The notes: generated by a model not told the origin, from the sequence alone. DNA of 64,000 bases from Rhynchopus sp. YZ270_cl-10 (GCA_964035575.1 OZ037927.1:682001-746000); one strand, 5' to 3'. Shown: positions 32,101 through 42,360, counted from the first letter of the stretch. Numbers and translations are program-made.

Positions 32101-32416
32101 CGTCCGACGCTGGGGTGTCCGGGACTGCAGGGAGGGTCTGGCGGGGTGGGGTCTTTGCGGTTGATTTTGTCTTTGCAGGGAGGGTAGGGGTGGCGGGGGA
32201 GTTGCGGTGTGCGGGGGCGTCGGAGAGAAGCTCGTATGGCGACCGTTGTGCGGGCCCCCGGTCTTGGGTTTCGCGTCTTTCGCGAGCGGCCGCTGCAGGG
32301 TCCGAACGGTTTCTCACCCCGGTTGCCCGTGCCTTTACAATCTGCGGTGCCCCACTGTACCCTGTTTCATTACCAGCCGCAGCGGCGGCTCGATCAGCCC
32401 AGCTCATCCCTGCCAT
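29125..32416 (-). CDS. sorting-nexin-like PX/BAR protein with internal CAP-Gly domain
   Basis: Exons 32416-30485, 30063-29717, 29356-29125; 836 residues. The first join is phase 0 and continues one domain: ...GTIRWAGQ...MTYVG then VEWDTCLHGTSNGVVFG..., which is a CAP-Gly domain (about 605-677). Residues 1-280 are disordered, Pro/Ser-rich with a KPKKKKKK patch. PX domain at about 285-425 (FYEMDGDCVVYCEKRYSDLEWL, VPIPPIPYKS), the part that binds phosphoinositides on endosomes in known nexins. Helical BAR-like segments flank the CAP-Gly domain (LLEELNGMGRALDSYM before; ETEKHLDAAWRHF and YLDIIAPQLHEYH after). CAP-Gly domains bind microtubule or EB-type tails, so a membrane-microtubule linker is inferred. 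Intron 1 holds type II and type I blocks. An earlier in-frame start at 32701 is not ATG. Confidence 0.85.
30087..30132 (-). repeat. type I block ending at a supported acceptor region
   Basis: On minus: GATGAAG, GTGACTATGCACGAGAG, TCTTAGTATCATC, TTACAAACTTTTC. It lies just upstream of the CCCATTTTCAG acceptor (30064) of the sorting-nexin-like gene, inside the real intron that starts at 30484. Confidence 0.85.
30290..30331 (-). repeat. type II block in the same intron
   Basis: On minus: GTACCAAAGATTCACGAGAG, GGGCTTTGTA, TTTCAAGCCAAC. It is part of a diverged copy of the 185-bp repeat (30285-30395). Confidence 0.85.
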
Positions 32417-33037
32417 AGCAAAGAGGGGGGGTTTTTTTGGGGGAAGAGAAAGAGAGAGAAAGAGGGAGGTGAGAGAGTGGTGTGAGGAGGAGGAGGTGGG
32501 GGTGTTTAAACACTCAAGTGTGTTTTGTGGGAGGGGGTAAATTCCGAGGAAAATATGGCCCAAAAAAAATGGGTGGGGGTGTGTGTGTGTATTGTGTACA
32601 CACACCCAGCTTCCTCTCCTTTTTCTTTTTGCTGTGGTGGTGGTGTTGTGGTTGTTTGAAAAAAAGCGGTTTTTTTTTTCGTGAGGGGGTAAAGAAATCA
32701 ATCTTTTTTTTTCTCTTCGTTCTAGACGCTTCTAAGGTACACTTCGTGAATTCGGCACATTTTTTTTTTCTTTCAGAGGGCAAAAAACGAGACGTTTTAA
32801 GCAAGATGCATCCCAAATGCCCACACCTTTTTTATCACAATTTTCTCGCAGAAAAAGTTTAAACAGGACTGGTGCTTTCGGAAGTCGGTCAACGACCTGT
32901 CAATATCAGGGGGGGTGTGTATAAAGTCCCTGCGTCAGCAACCTGTCAATACTCGACCCTCCCGGAGCACCAAGGACAGCAGCTTTTTGAAGCTCTGAGT
33001 ACGTGGCCAACATCATCCACCACCCCCTTTCCACCTT
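32417..33037. other. intergenic, CT-rich upstream tract plus repeat
   Basis: The sense-strand upstream of the sorting-nexin-like gene is a long CT-rich tract (to about 32500). The second copy of the TTGACAGGTCG repeat is at 32866-32980, inverted relative to 8618-8718. Confidence 0.65.
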
Positions 33038-33949
33038 CTAAGATCGGTCTACGTACTGCATATCAGCATCATTAGCCCCTGCAACCTTCGCCCCTGGCGG
33101 TAGTGTCGGACTCCCCACATCATCGTCGTCAAGCGGGTAGATGTTCGCCGCGAAGACCCCTTCCCAGATCCTCCCAAAGGCACCGTCACGCACCGACACT
33201 GTGTACGTCCCATCAGTAGCTTCGTCTTTGATAGAGACCGGCCACCACCTCCCTTCATCATCCACACTCATGTACAACCCACCACGCAAAATACGGGGCG
33301 TCTTTTTGATACGAAGAAAATGGTGTGGGACGTTCTCCACTAATGCCCCGCTGTTTCCTACCGCACTGTCAAACCTCTTCGTCGGGAGCACATGCACTGT
33401 AAACGATGCACCCCCCCTCGACCTTTTGTGTATTGTACAGTCTACGTACTCCCCTAGCCAGGGCCCGGATAGAATCGCAACTTCTGCGAGATCCCCTGGG
33501 AGCAGTTTCGCGACCTGCGAAAGTTCAGTACTCTTCTTCGTTTCCTCAGGCGGTGCGGTAACGACCATTTGAGGATGTGGCGGACGGATCTCCTTTTGCC
33601 TTGCACGCAATGTCGCAACCCTAGCCACGATACGAGCAGGGCTTTCCGGGTTGACTTCCAACACATTCATCCACCCTCGCGTTTCCACCAAATCTCCGAA
33701 TATCTGTTCCGCCAATCGAAGCTGCAATGCTACTGTAGACTCATCCATCTGCGCAACCTCCAGCGCAGCTGACATCCTCGCCTCCACACCATCCAAACCA
33801 TCCAAAATCGGCCCCACCCCAAGCACCTCCGACACAACCCCTGCCGCCTCTTCGCAAGCCCTTCTAGACAAAGCCGCAATCCGCTTTGCCGCTGCAGTTA
33901 ACGATGCGGTGGTGCTTCCCTCCAGGGGGGTGTCTGGTGGTGGGGGCAT
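33038..33949 (-). CDS. unknown protein, possible Tudor/agenet-like folds
   Basis: Single exon, 303 residues from ATG at 33949. The frame is open upstream to a TTG at 33988 but the ATG is preferred. The N-terminal half is helical (ARMSAALEVAQMDES, LRLAEQIFGDLVETRG). The second half looks like one or two small beta-barrels: LPGDLAEVAILSGPWLGEYV and then RWWPVSIKDEATDGTYTVSV, a pattern seen in Tudor, agenet or SH3-like modules. This is inference from pattern only. A type I block lies just upstream (33990-34035), and a pyrimidine tract precedes the ATG. Confidence 0.75.
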   Translation of the reverse strand: MPPPPDTPLEGSTTASLTAAAKRIAALSRRACEEAAGVVSEVLGVGPILDGLDGVEARMSAALEVAQMDESTVALQLRLAEQIFGDLVETRGWMNVLEVNPESPARIVARVATLRARQKEIRPPHPQMVVTAPPEETKKSTELSQVAKLLPGDLAEVAILSGPWLGEYVDCTIHKRSRGGASFTVHVLPTKRFDSAVGNSGALVENVPHHFLRIKKTPRILRGGLYMSVDDEGRWWPVSIKDEATDGTYTVSVRDGAFGRIWEGVFAANIYPLDDDDVGSPTLPPGAKVAGANDADMQYVDRS

Positions 33950-33989
33950 TTGGAGGGTTGGCAAAAAAAGAGAGAAAGGGAGAGGCAAA

Positions 33990-34035
33990 GAAAAGTTTAT
34001 AAGGATGACCCTAAGCTCTCTCGTTGCTTAGTCAA
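33990..34035 (-). repeat. type I block upstream of a start codon
   Basis: On minus: ACTTAAG, GTTTGACTAAGC, AACGAGAGAGCTTAGGG, TCATCCTTATAAACTTTTC. Located 40 bp upstream of the ATG at 33949, so it may be a leader intron or a promoter element. Confidence 0.7.
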
Positions 34036-34289
34036 ACCTTAAGTAAAAGACGGTGTTTGAATACACCGTATGACACCGTTGGTGGTTAGAGAGGGGGGTA
34101 AATGTGGAGGGGCGACATTCAAAGTTGTGGAGTTGTTGTTGCTGGTGGTGAAGGATATGTTGAGGGGAGGGGAGGGGAGGGGAGGGAAAAAGTGATTAAG
34201 ATATTATTTTCAATCGAAAGATGGAGTTGGGGAGGGGAAAAGAAAAAAGAAAAAGAAAATTTTATAGATGAACCGAAGCAGACTTTTGT

Positions 34290-35240
34290 GCAGACGTTCC
34301 TGGAGAAGAGGAAGGGGGGCAGTGCTGAGGCTGAGTTCGCTCAGGAATTTCTTGAACTAGATACTGACCGGGGCTCAGCTTCACAAGAACGACCCCCAGG
34401 TTGATGACAGGCGATCAACAACTGGACCACCATTCCAAAAGTTAAAACGGGTGAAATCAATGGTATGAAGAGTGAAGATTCACTCCCCAATGAATTTAGG
34501 GTCGAGCAGAAAATCGGCGGGGTGCAGGACATGAGACTGCATCTCACATGGCATCTCTGTCAGGGATGCATACGTACTCGAAGTCAGTGGAAATGACTGC
34601 TGTCGGATCTTTCAGCAAAACCTTGCTAAGATCAATATGTCAGTGGCCGCTGTCGTATGCGCTTGGTATAAGAGATGTCTGTCCAAAATAAAAAACGGGG
34701 GAGAATTAAACATGATGTGCGGGGAACCACCGTACACAGAGGTACGAGCAAGAATTGGCGTGCATGGACAACCTTCTGGTGGGCGCAGCAGTGCCAAAGT
34801 GGCTGTCCGAGGCAGCTGATGCAGACCAGGCTGGCATCAAAGGAGGCATTGAAGGTAAGGAAAGCAAAACGGCGCCGCTTTCAAAGGTCACCTATCTCTT
34901 GCTGTCAACATAGTCAACGAAAAAATCGCGCGGACTCAATGAAGAGGAGAGGTGACCCCCCGACAGAAGAACGAGAGCCTCCTTCTTACCACGGAAACTG
35001 CGGTGTGGTCAAGGAAACCGTCAAGCCAGAGGAGTGCTAGAGGAGTGCCACAGGAGTGCTAGAGGAGTGCTAGCGGAGTGCTAGCGGAGGAAGCTGAACC
35101 CCATGGGGACCATCCCGAAGCTGTCAGCGGTTATTGCAAAGGAGGCATTGAAGGATAAGAAGAAGAAGGAGATCAGCGACGCTGTGGGCGGCAACGGAGC
35201 AGGATCGACTGCGACCCGAGGAACGAAACAAGACCGATGA
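34290..35240 (+). CDS. possible plus-strand spliced gene or gene relic
   Basis: Several plus-strand stretches have coding character. 34287-34403 reads TFLEKRKGGSAEAEFAQEF, a charged helix. 34411-34462 (AINNWTTIPKVKTGEIN) lies between an ACAG acceptor and a GTATGA donor. About 34536-34660 (SVRDAYVLEVSGNDCC) ends at a GTATGC donor, followed by RYEQELACMDNLLVGAAV from about 34738. The last piece, 35106-35240, reads GTIPKLSAVIAKEALKDKKK to a stop. Phases agree for the middle exons only, and a second frame through 34528-34690 is also open. If real, this is the only plus-strand gene in the window. A helical, F-BAR-like character of the first piece is a weak guess. A GGAGTGCTAGA minisatellite lies at 35035-35090. 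Confidence 0.3.
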
Positions 35241-36122
35241 AACCCCAAAGCGAGCCAAACAATATGGGGTGGGTGTAAGGTTTCTTTTGTGAAGGGTTGC
35301 TTAGTTGTCTTTCTTCTTTTTTGTAAAAAAAAGGAGAAGGATGTTGGGGGAGTTGTGTGAGCCATGGTGAGCCAGGCTGTGTAGAGAATAGGTGATATAA
35401 ACAGAAAATTGTTATGTGCCTACCAGGCACGTGGGAGCAAAATAAAAGGTTGGACTGAAATACAACAAAAAAAAGTATTTTCAACATAACGTCGTGTAAC
35501 CCCCAATGATGTGCTTATTATTAACGCCTTCAGAAATAGAAAATCTTAAGAGATGAACCTCAGCCTCTCGTTGCTTTAAAAAAAAGATCGTTGTTTTATA
35601 AAAAAACAAGAGAGACAGACAAACAGAAACCATACGGATAATCTCATGTACACGGATCAAAGAAAAGTTGCTCAAGATGATCGCTCAGTCCTCTTCTCAG
35701 TCACCTTTCAAAAAAAACCCCCCCCCATTTAAAAAAAGAACAAAAAGCTGAACGAGCCTCGCGGCACATACAACGTTTATAATACATAAGAACCCCCAAC
35801 CTGAGACCACTTCCTCTCTCCTAACAAACATCGCTTGGTACGTGCACGACGGTGAAAGTAAATGACATAACTTTCACCGTGTAACTGCAATCAAAACAAA
35901 AACAAAAACAAAAAAACAACATCATCAACAGAAAAGAGAGAACGACTCATCCCCGCCCCCCTCATCCCTTCAGCATTGCCTGCTTTAAAAAAAAAAATTG
36001 TTTGAGTTATACACAAAAGACCTGCCACTGCTTTTTTGAAAAGGGGCGATGAAAAATTAGCCACTTTTTTTTTCCTTTTTTCAAGATACTGCAAACAGTG
36101 AGTCATATAATTCTACTCTTAT
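35241..36122. other. intergenic with weak type I and II blocks
   Basis: Contains a diverged type II block at 35450-35466 and type I blocks at 35546-35578 and 35661-35699, all on minus, plus a CACGACGGTGAAAG inverted repeat at 35838-35880. No coding evidence. Confidence 0.55.
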
Positions 36123-37906
36123 TCACTCCATTGCGATTGTTTCAGCATACTGCCTTAACATCGAGACAAAGCTTGGGTTTGGACTGATTCTTGGACTCCG
36201 GTCTCGGACAAACTGCTCTGCTTGGTCGTACGACCATTTAAACTTTTTGATTACATATGACAACACACAGCTTGCGCTCCTGCTTTGCCCTTTGAAGCAA
36301 TGAACCAAAATGCTTACATTGTTCGACAGCGCTTCGTCTATGAGTGTATGTACTTCTTCGAACACCGAGGTGATATCTGTATTGGGAATGTCATCGACCA
36401 TCATTTGGATCTGTTTCATCCCCGGTCCAAGGACAGTCTGCAGCTCACGCCCCACTGTGGCAAGGTATTGTATGTTTAGCTCTTCATACACCCTAATACT
36501 CTGAGCGCTTCTCAGCGACCCGAGGAACAGCCCCGGGATAATCCGGTCGGGGAAGACCTTGTTGTAATTGATCGTTACGTTGTGCAAAAAGTCTTCTTTG
36601 TTCGCCTGCGCAACAATAGATGGGACGTTATCGAGCGAGAGTACCAGCATGGTAACGTTCTCTAATTCCTTAAGGGGAAGGCTGGTGATGTTGGGGTTTT
36701 CGATGAGGTACAGCTCGCTTAGTCCTTTTATTGCACAGAGCATGGCAGGGAATTCCTCAAGGTCATTCCAATCGAGGCACACAATGTTCAGCTCGGCCAT
36801 CTCCCGGAAGCTGTCGGGGATTGATGTGAGTTGGTTCTGCTCGCCGTAAAACTCTTTCAGATGGGTCATCTTAGACAGTTCAGAGGGGAGTGCGACAAGC
36901 TGGTTGGACCGGAGATAGAGTTTTTCAACCAAAATGAGGTTTCCGATTTCGGGTGGAAGTTCCTGAAGGAAATTGTAGGATAGGTCTAACGTGGTGATGT
37001 GCGTACAGTGCTCACAGAGTAAGGGAACGTCTGGGATTCTGTTGATCTGTAGGTCATAGAGCTGGAGTGCAGCGGCTGCGAGCTCAATGCAATTTCGGAT
37101 TTCATCGTTGATTTCTTCGTCGTTGTTCTCCGTTGTCTCTGGTTTGATAAACGCAGACAGCTCCGGGGCTGTCTCAAATTGGCATGACTCCTCCCCTTCC
37201 AAGGACTCATCTTCGTCGCTCATTGAGACAATAGATCCCCATTCATTCTTCTGTCGATCCGCTCGCTTGCTGCCATTCAATCCCAACGCAATCGAACGTC
37301 TTGCATGCGAAGCGCCATAGTCACCAAAAATACCCCTAGGAGGTGCCAAAGGGTCTTCGCCAAACCCCAAAGAGAAGACGGATGACGCGCGTTGGTCGGT
37401 GTCCATGCGGGTGAGACGGCGGGAGCCAGAGGATTGGCGTTGTGTATGAGCGACAGCCTTCGAGCTGAAGACATTCGATAGAAAGGCGATTGGCTTGACA
37501 GGCTGTAGGGGAGGGTTGAAAGATGGTGTTTTGTTTGTTTTTAAAGTGATTTGTGCTCTGTTTATTCATAAGAAAAATACCGTAAATTACTGGTGTGGCT
37601 GAGGACCCCAAAATAACAGAAAATAGCAGAAAATAGTCCAAAAATAGCACCCCCCTTCACGCCAGTAAAGTGTGATATATAAGATACCTTGTCTTCGAGA
37701 AGAACGGTAATCATCTCCTCAAACATGTTGATGACGTCATGGCGTTTGAAGTAGTCTGCCTTCGTGGTCTCCTTCTCCTTCACCTCGGACGAAGACTTCG
37801 CAACGACGTTGCCTCCGGCGTCACTCAACTCACAGGACGCAGATTGGACAAGTGACGAATCATCTTTGGACGCTTTAATTTTGCCACCAAACCCCCGCGG
37901 GTTATT
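36123..37906 (-). CDS. R2D2/Dpy-30-like docking domain + LRR + dual-specificity phosphatase (5' incomplete)
   Basis: Last exon 37502-36123, preceding exon 37906-37688; the first exon is not found. The join is phase 0 and completes a motif: ADYFKRHDVINMFEEMITV LLEDK then PVKPIAFLSNVF, as in RII-alpha/Dpy-30-type dimerisation-docking helices. An Asp/Glu/Ser-rich linker follows, then six or so leucine-rich repeats (LDLSYNFLQELPPEIGNL, LYLRSNQLVALPSEL). The phosphatase domain has the active site HCFKGQSRSA (HCx5R) and a likely general-acid Asp in VDDIPNTD. Catalytic residues look intact. LRR-DSP proteins are known in several protists; the docking domain suggests anchoring to an A-kinase-anchor-like or axonemal partner (inference). 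A cryptic start MGYLRSKFDRFCG near 38320 was considered for exon 1 but lacks a good donor. Confidence 0.82.
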
Positions 37907-38430
37907 CTGAGTGTACTATGCAAAAAAATTACAAAACAAAAAAAGGGGAAGAACGAAAGAAAGAAAGCTCAATAAAGGGGGGGTGAGGGAGGGGGGGGAG
38001 TGAGTGTGTGTGTAGTCTGTGAGTGTGATAGGGGGTTAAGGGTTTGGGCAAAATGAGACTCCGGGGTTGGAACAGAAAAAAAAAGAGAGGGGGAAATGTT
38101 TCTTTTTTTGGTATTTGATTCAACTGATTTTCATATGGAATGCATTTTTTTTTTTTCCCTCTCTGATATGTTCCCTTGATGTTTCCCACCCTCGTTCGGA
38201 ATGTTTTATTTTCTTCTTTTTTACCCTTTCCTTTTTTTTTTCACAGGTTAACTTTGAGAGTACGATCAACTACGATCGCACCACAAAAACGATCGAACTT
38301 TGATCGTAGGTAACCCATTTTTTTTCTTCTTCTTCTTTCCCCCCTCCCAAAAAAAAAACCCCCACATCGTCACACCATAACACAGGCCCCTGCGTTCTTC
38401 TTTTTTTTTTTTTTGCTTTCGACAGAATTT
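37907..38430. other. short intergenic region, probably holding a first exon
   Basis: Should contain exon 1 of the phosphatase gene. Around 38240-38310 is a CGATCGTAGTTGATCG / CGATCAAAGTTCGATCG inverted motif; short frames are open on both strands there and I cannot choose one. Confidence 0.4.
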
Positions 38431-40815
38431 TTAACAAAACATGCTTGTAGAACCTTCTGTGGACGCAACCTTTTTGTGTCTTTCCGTTCCGAGCACACGG
38501 GTCAATTCATATGAGTCGTATTTGTTGTACAGCGAGAGCACCGTGGGCGCCTCGTCAGTTCTGATGCTGTTCACCAGCTCGTGGTAGAACCAGGTACTTT
38601 GCGGGAGCTGGTAGAAGATGATGCTCTTCGCTGAGGTGATGACATAGCGCCTGAAGAAGTAGAACCGTTCCGTCATCAGGAGGAACGACCGTTTGCGTTC
38701 TTTGAACTCACGGATGGCAAAGTGCATTTCCTTAACCGGCGTGTACTCGCAGATCTCCGTGAAGCAGTCCCGATCCACCTTTTCAAAAAAGTTCCTGAGA
38801 CGACAGAAATCGAAGTACGAGGGCACAAATATGATGGTACTCATAGATCCTACACCACTGTTCATCGCGGATGCCAATCGGGAAAACACCTTTTCTTCAA
38901 AAAATTTGAAGCGGTCGTCTGGAGAGTCACCAATCGAGGTGGTATGGAATCTGTGGAAGAGATGCTTAGCGCCGTTTACAACACGGACCAACTCTCCGTT
39001 GTACTGCCTCCCGCAGATGAGCTTGCCACGACGGTTGGCGAGGGTTCGGTTGAAGATCGCTGTAATATCGACAGAAGGTGTACGAGAATAGATCAAGGTC
39101 TGTCTAAACTTAGCGCCCTCTTCATCAAGCAGCCACCTTTTCGTCCGATTGATGTCCGCGCACTCTCTCATATCCTTCGGAAGGTGGTTCAACGCCCCCA
39201 AAGCCTGATGCGTAAAGTCAAAGTTCTGCTGTTGCAGCACATCACATTGGTCGATCAGACAAACCTCGATGGAGGAAAGAAAGTCTGTTCCTTGACGGAC
39301 ATTGGTTTTGAGAGTAGCTGCGAGGCCCAAAGGAGATGCAAAGATTATGTCGGATTGAGCGAAGGTGGAGAAGATGTGAACCTTATGGGGCCGGATGGTC
39401 ATTCCAAAGCAGAATTTGTCGTCGATATTGCCGTCAAACTGCTTTTTGTAGTCTGGGGTGCGTTTGCGGAATTTAACGTCCTTTTCTTGCTCCAATTCTG
39501 AGAAGTCGTCGAGGAAGCGCTGGAGGTTGCCGATTTCTTGTGTTGTGTCTTCAGTGTCATTGCTCCATAGCTCGAGCAGGCGTTGTACGTATTGTTTGCA
39601 TAGATTCCTCATTGGGAGCAACACCACAACAGTTGGCTTTAAAAATCCTTGGTCTCTAAACCGCTCGTCTTCTACATCATCTAGATCCACATGATCCGCC
39701 TTGATTGCGTTGTTGTTGCGTGCAATGCGTTCACGTGTCCGGTACACATGCCCCAGAATGTGTAACGTATTGGCCTCCACAACCATCTCCTCATTCTCCC
39801 AGGACCGGAGAGGGTACAGCAAATCGTAGTAGCCCTCCAGAGTGTTCAGCAGGGTGCGGCCGAATTGACGTTCCTTTTCCTTTCCTTCTCCAGCGAAGAT
39901 TTCGGACCTGGCACACCAGGCCTCGGGGAGGTGCGTTGTGGTGCCATCTGCTTTGTAGAAGCTAGAGAACAGACCGGTTTGTTTGTCAAGCAGTTCTTCT
40001 TCGTGCACTGTAGTCGAAACCTGGGGTGCAAGGTGAGGAATAGAAACCTTTGCGAGAGTAGAGGTAACGCGTGGAGGCTGTGCAAAGGTGGTGTTAGAGG
40101 ACACATCTGCGATTTTCCGTTTTTTCTTTGCCTGCTTTCCCGACAACGGTGCCTCCTTCACCTCCTCTGGGGCCTCTGAGAACTGCGACAAATGCCATTT
40201 CGTTGCCAACGACCTCCCCGCCAACATTGCCTCCCCCGCCACCTCGTCTGCCGCAGTCGTTTCTGCCGCGGTCTCCGCCACCTCCTCCTCCTCCTCCTCC
40301 TCTTCTTCGTCTTCCTCCATTTCCTCCTCTTCCTCTTCCTCAGCTGCTGCCAGCTCTGCCTCGAGACGTTCCAATTCGGCTTGATCTTCGGGGCTGAGGC
40401 AGTCTGCTAGCTCCTCTGCAGTGGGTTCGGGGAGGTCTTCTTCTTCTCCTTCTTCGTTTTCTTCGTCTTCGAGATCGTCCAGTTGTGCAGTGTCGTCTTC
40501 GCGGGTGATGTCGAAGGACTGGAGAAGGTTATCGTAGGCGGACGGCGCGTTTTCCCCAAAGAGGTCCTCAGCCGCCACCCCTTCAGAGCTGCTGTCGTCC
40601 ATCATCGCCGCCTCGCGCTTGCGTTTCTTGTCGAGGGTGCGCGCCAGAAGCGCGTTCTCCTGCTCAATCTGCTCCTCGCGGGTCCGCTTCTTCCGGGTGC
40701 CCCCGCCGGTCCACCCCTTCTTCCCACCCTTCCCACCCTTCCCGCCCTTTCCACCCTTCCCTCCTTTACCACCTTTGCCGCCACGGCCTTTGCCGCCCTT
40801 CTTCCCGCCGCCCAT
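38431..40815 (-). CDS. UTP25: UTP25/Def-like U3 snoRNP-associated factor
   Basis: Single exon, 794 residues, ATG at 40815. The N-terminus is a Gly/Lys run, then a very acidic region encoded by CTC-rich DNA (about 40280-40460). The rest follows UTP25/Def: PTVVVLLPMRNLCKQYVQRL, FASPLGLAATLKT, SSIEVCLIDQCDVL, FRQTLIYSRTPSVDITAIFN, STIIFVPSYFDFCRLRNF, FLLMTERFYFFRRY and LPQSTWFYHELVNSI. The family is a degenerate helicase-like fold without active Walker motifs and works in the nucleolus in 18S rRNA maturation as part of the small-subunit processome. Length is within the usual range (about 720-820). Confidence 0.95.
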   Translation of the reverse strand: MGGGKKGGKGRGGKGGKGGKGGKGGKGGKGGKKGWTGGGTRKKRTREEQIEQENALLARTLDKKRKREAAMMDDSSSEGVAAEDLFGENAPSAYDNLLQSFDITREDDTAQLDDLEDEENEEGEEEDLPEPTAEELADCLSPEDQAELERLEAELAAAEEEEEEEMEEDEEEEEEEEEVAETAAETTAADEVAGEAMLAGRSLATKWHLSQFSEAPEEVKEAPLSGKQAKKKRKIADVSSNTTFAQPPRVTSTLAKVSIPHLAPQVSTTVHEEELLDKQTGLFSSFYKADGTTTHLPEAWCARSEIFAGEGKEKERQFGRTLLNTLEGYYDLLYPLRSWENEEMVVEANTLHILGHVYRTRERIARNNNAIKADHVDLDDVEDERFRDQGFLKPTVVVLLPMRNLCKQYVQRLLELWSNDTEDTTQEIGNLQRFLDDFSELEQEKDVKFRKRTPDYKKQFDGNIDDKFCFGMTIRPHKVHIFSTFAQSDIIFASPLGLAATLKTNVRQGTDFLSSIEVCLIDQCDVLQQQNFDFTHQALGALNHLPKDMRECADINRTKRWLLDEEGAKFRQTLIYSRTPSVDITAIFNRTLANRRGKLICGRQYNGELVRVVNGAKHLFHRFHTTSIGDSPDDRFKFFEEKVFSRLASAMNSGVGSMSTIIFVPSYFDFCRLRNFFEKVDRDCFTEICEYTPVKEMHFAIREFKERKRSFLLMTERFYFFRRYVITSAKSIIFYQLPQSTWFYHELVNSIRTDEAPTVLSLYNKYDSYELTRVLGTERHKKVASTEGSTSMFC

Positions 40816-40909
40816 TTTGTGTTGTTGTGTGTATTCTTGTGAGGAGGTGTGTGTGGGGGTGAGGGGAGGTGAGGGGAGGGAGAGTGTAGGGTTTGCTGTT
40901 GGGGGTGTG

Positions 40910-41812
40910 TGTACGATGCGATAGAAGCGAAGCGTGTTCAGCGGAAAGCTTTTAATTCATGAAATATTCAGGTGAAACACGGACGTAGCTTGTTTGTTGT
41001 CATCATGACTTCTCTCTATCACGCCGCACAGCACACCCTCAACATCCCCCAACCTTTCCAACCCAACCAAAGCAACCCCAGTGCTGTGTACTCCATTGGC
41101 ACAAATGTTGACAAGGCAGCTGTGACTTACACACAATCGCTACAGCTGCCTGTGGATAAGACAAAAGACACGTAGGCAGGAAGTCGATGTAGGGAAGTAC
41201 AACAACTTTGCTGTTGGGGTGTCGCGATGCAAAAGAAGAGGTTTTCAGCGGAAAGCTTTTAATTCATGAAATATTCAGGTGAAACACGGACGTAGCTTGT
41301 TTGTTGTCATCATGTCTCTCGTTTTTGCGGAAGCCTGCTGCACTTCTTAACCCAAACCCAAACCCAAAGCAACCCAACCCTATGCCAGAAGCCATCTCAA
41401 CGGTGCTGCACATCAACACAAAAAGATGTGTTGACAAGACTTACACACAGTCGGGTTCACAACGCGATGTGTGAAATGGTGTGGACACAGGAAAGTCGAT
41501 GTGGGGAAGCACAACAACCTTGCTGTTGGGGCGTCACACCGATAACGGAAGATAGCGAAGCGTTTTTTCAGCGGAAAGCTTTTAATTCATGACATATTCA
41601 GGTGAAACACGGACGTAGCTTGTTTGTTGTCATCATTTTCCTCTTCTTTTTTTCGGCTGCTTTTTTCTCCTGGGCATGTCTCTCGTTTTGTGGAAACGTG
41701 CAGCACAACGGTGCCCTCCACTCTTTTGGAGGATATCTGAGTGGTACACCCAAACAAAGGATAACAGACACTGCAAAGTGGAATCTGACTTCAGGATAAT
41801 GACAAATGAACA
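40910..41812 (+). repeat. three tandem diverged units of about 310-320 bp
   Basis: The most conserved part, TTCAGCGGAAAGCTTTTAAT followed by TCATGAAATATTCAGGTG and an ACACGGACGTAGC block, starts at 40937, 41244 and 41567. GTCGATGTAGGGAAG-type and TTGCTGTTGGGG blocks also recur. The units lie just upstream of UTP25 and could include its promoter region. Confidence 0.85.
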
Positions 41813-42041
41813 AAAAGAGAAAGAACACAAATAAAATTTGTAAGATGAATGCTTCTTGTGCACACATCTCCACAAAGAAAACATTTTTTTTTTCTCAACT
41901 GAGGAAAAGTAGCTCCAGGCCTTTTGCTAACCATCATGCCATCATGCCACGTTTTTGGGCGTTTTTTATTTTTTTTTCCATCATGCCACCATCATGCCAC
42001 GGGGGGTGGTGGGGCAAGGCTTTCGCTGTCCATCACCCCCA

Positions 42042-42352
42042 GATGGCATGATGGCATGATGGCATGATGGCATGATGGCATGATGGCATGATGGCATGAT
42101 GGCATGATGGCATGATGGCATAATGGCATGATGGCATGATGGCATGATGGCATGATGGCATGATGGCATGATGGCATGATGGCATGATGGCATGATGGCA
42201 TGATGGCATGATGGCATGATGGCATGATGGCATGATGGCATGATGGCATGATGGCATGATGGCATGATGGCATGATGGCATGATGGCATGATGGCATGAT
42301 GGCATGATGGCATGATGGCATGATGGCATGATGGCATGATGGCATGATGGCA
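42042..42352 (+). repeat. octamer satellite (GATGGCAT)n
   Basis: About 39 copies of an 8-bp unit with one variant (near 42120). Inverted CATCATGCCAC words at 41935-41950 and 41980-42000 could pair with it. Confidence 0.97.
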
Positions 42353-42360
42353 CCTTAAAA

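Noticed and set aside
32082-32540. Plus-strand frame of 152 residues
   Set aside because: Antisense shadow of the disordered N-terminus of the sorting-nexin-like gene.
38246-38303. Plus-strand last exon VNFESTINYDRTTKTIEL
   Set aside because: It has a good acceptor but no upstream plus-strand exons; the palindromic CGATCG words make both strands open.
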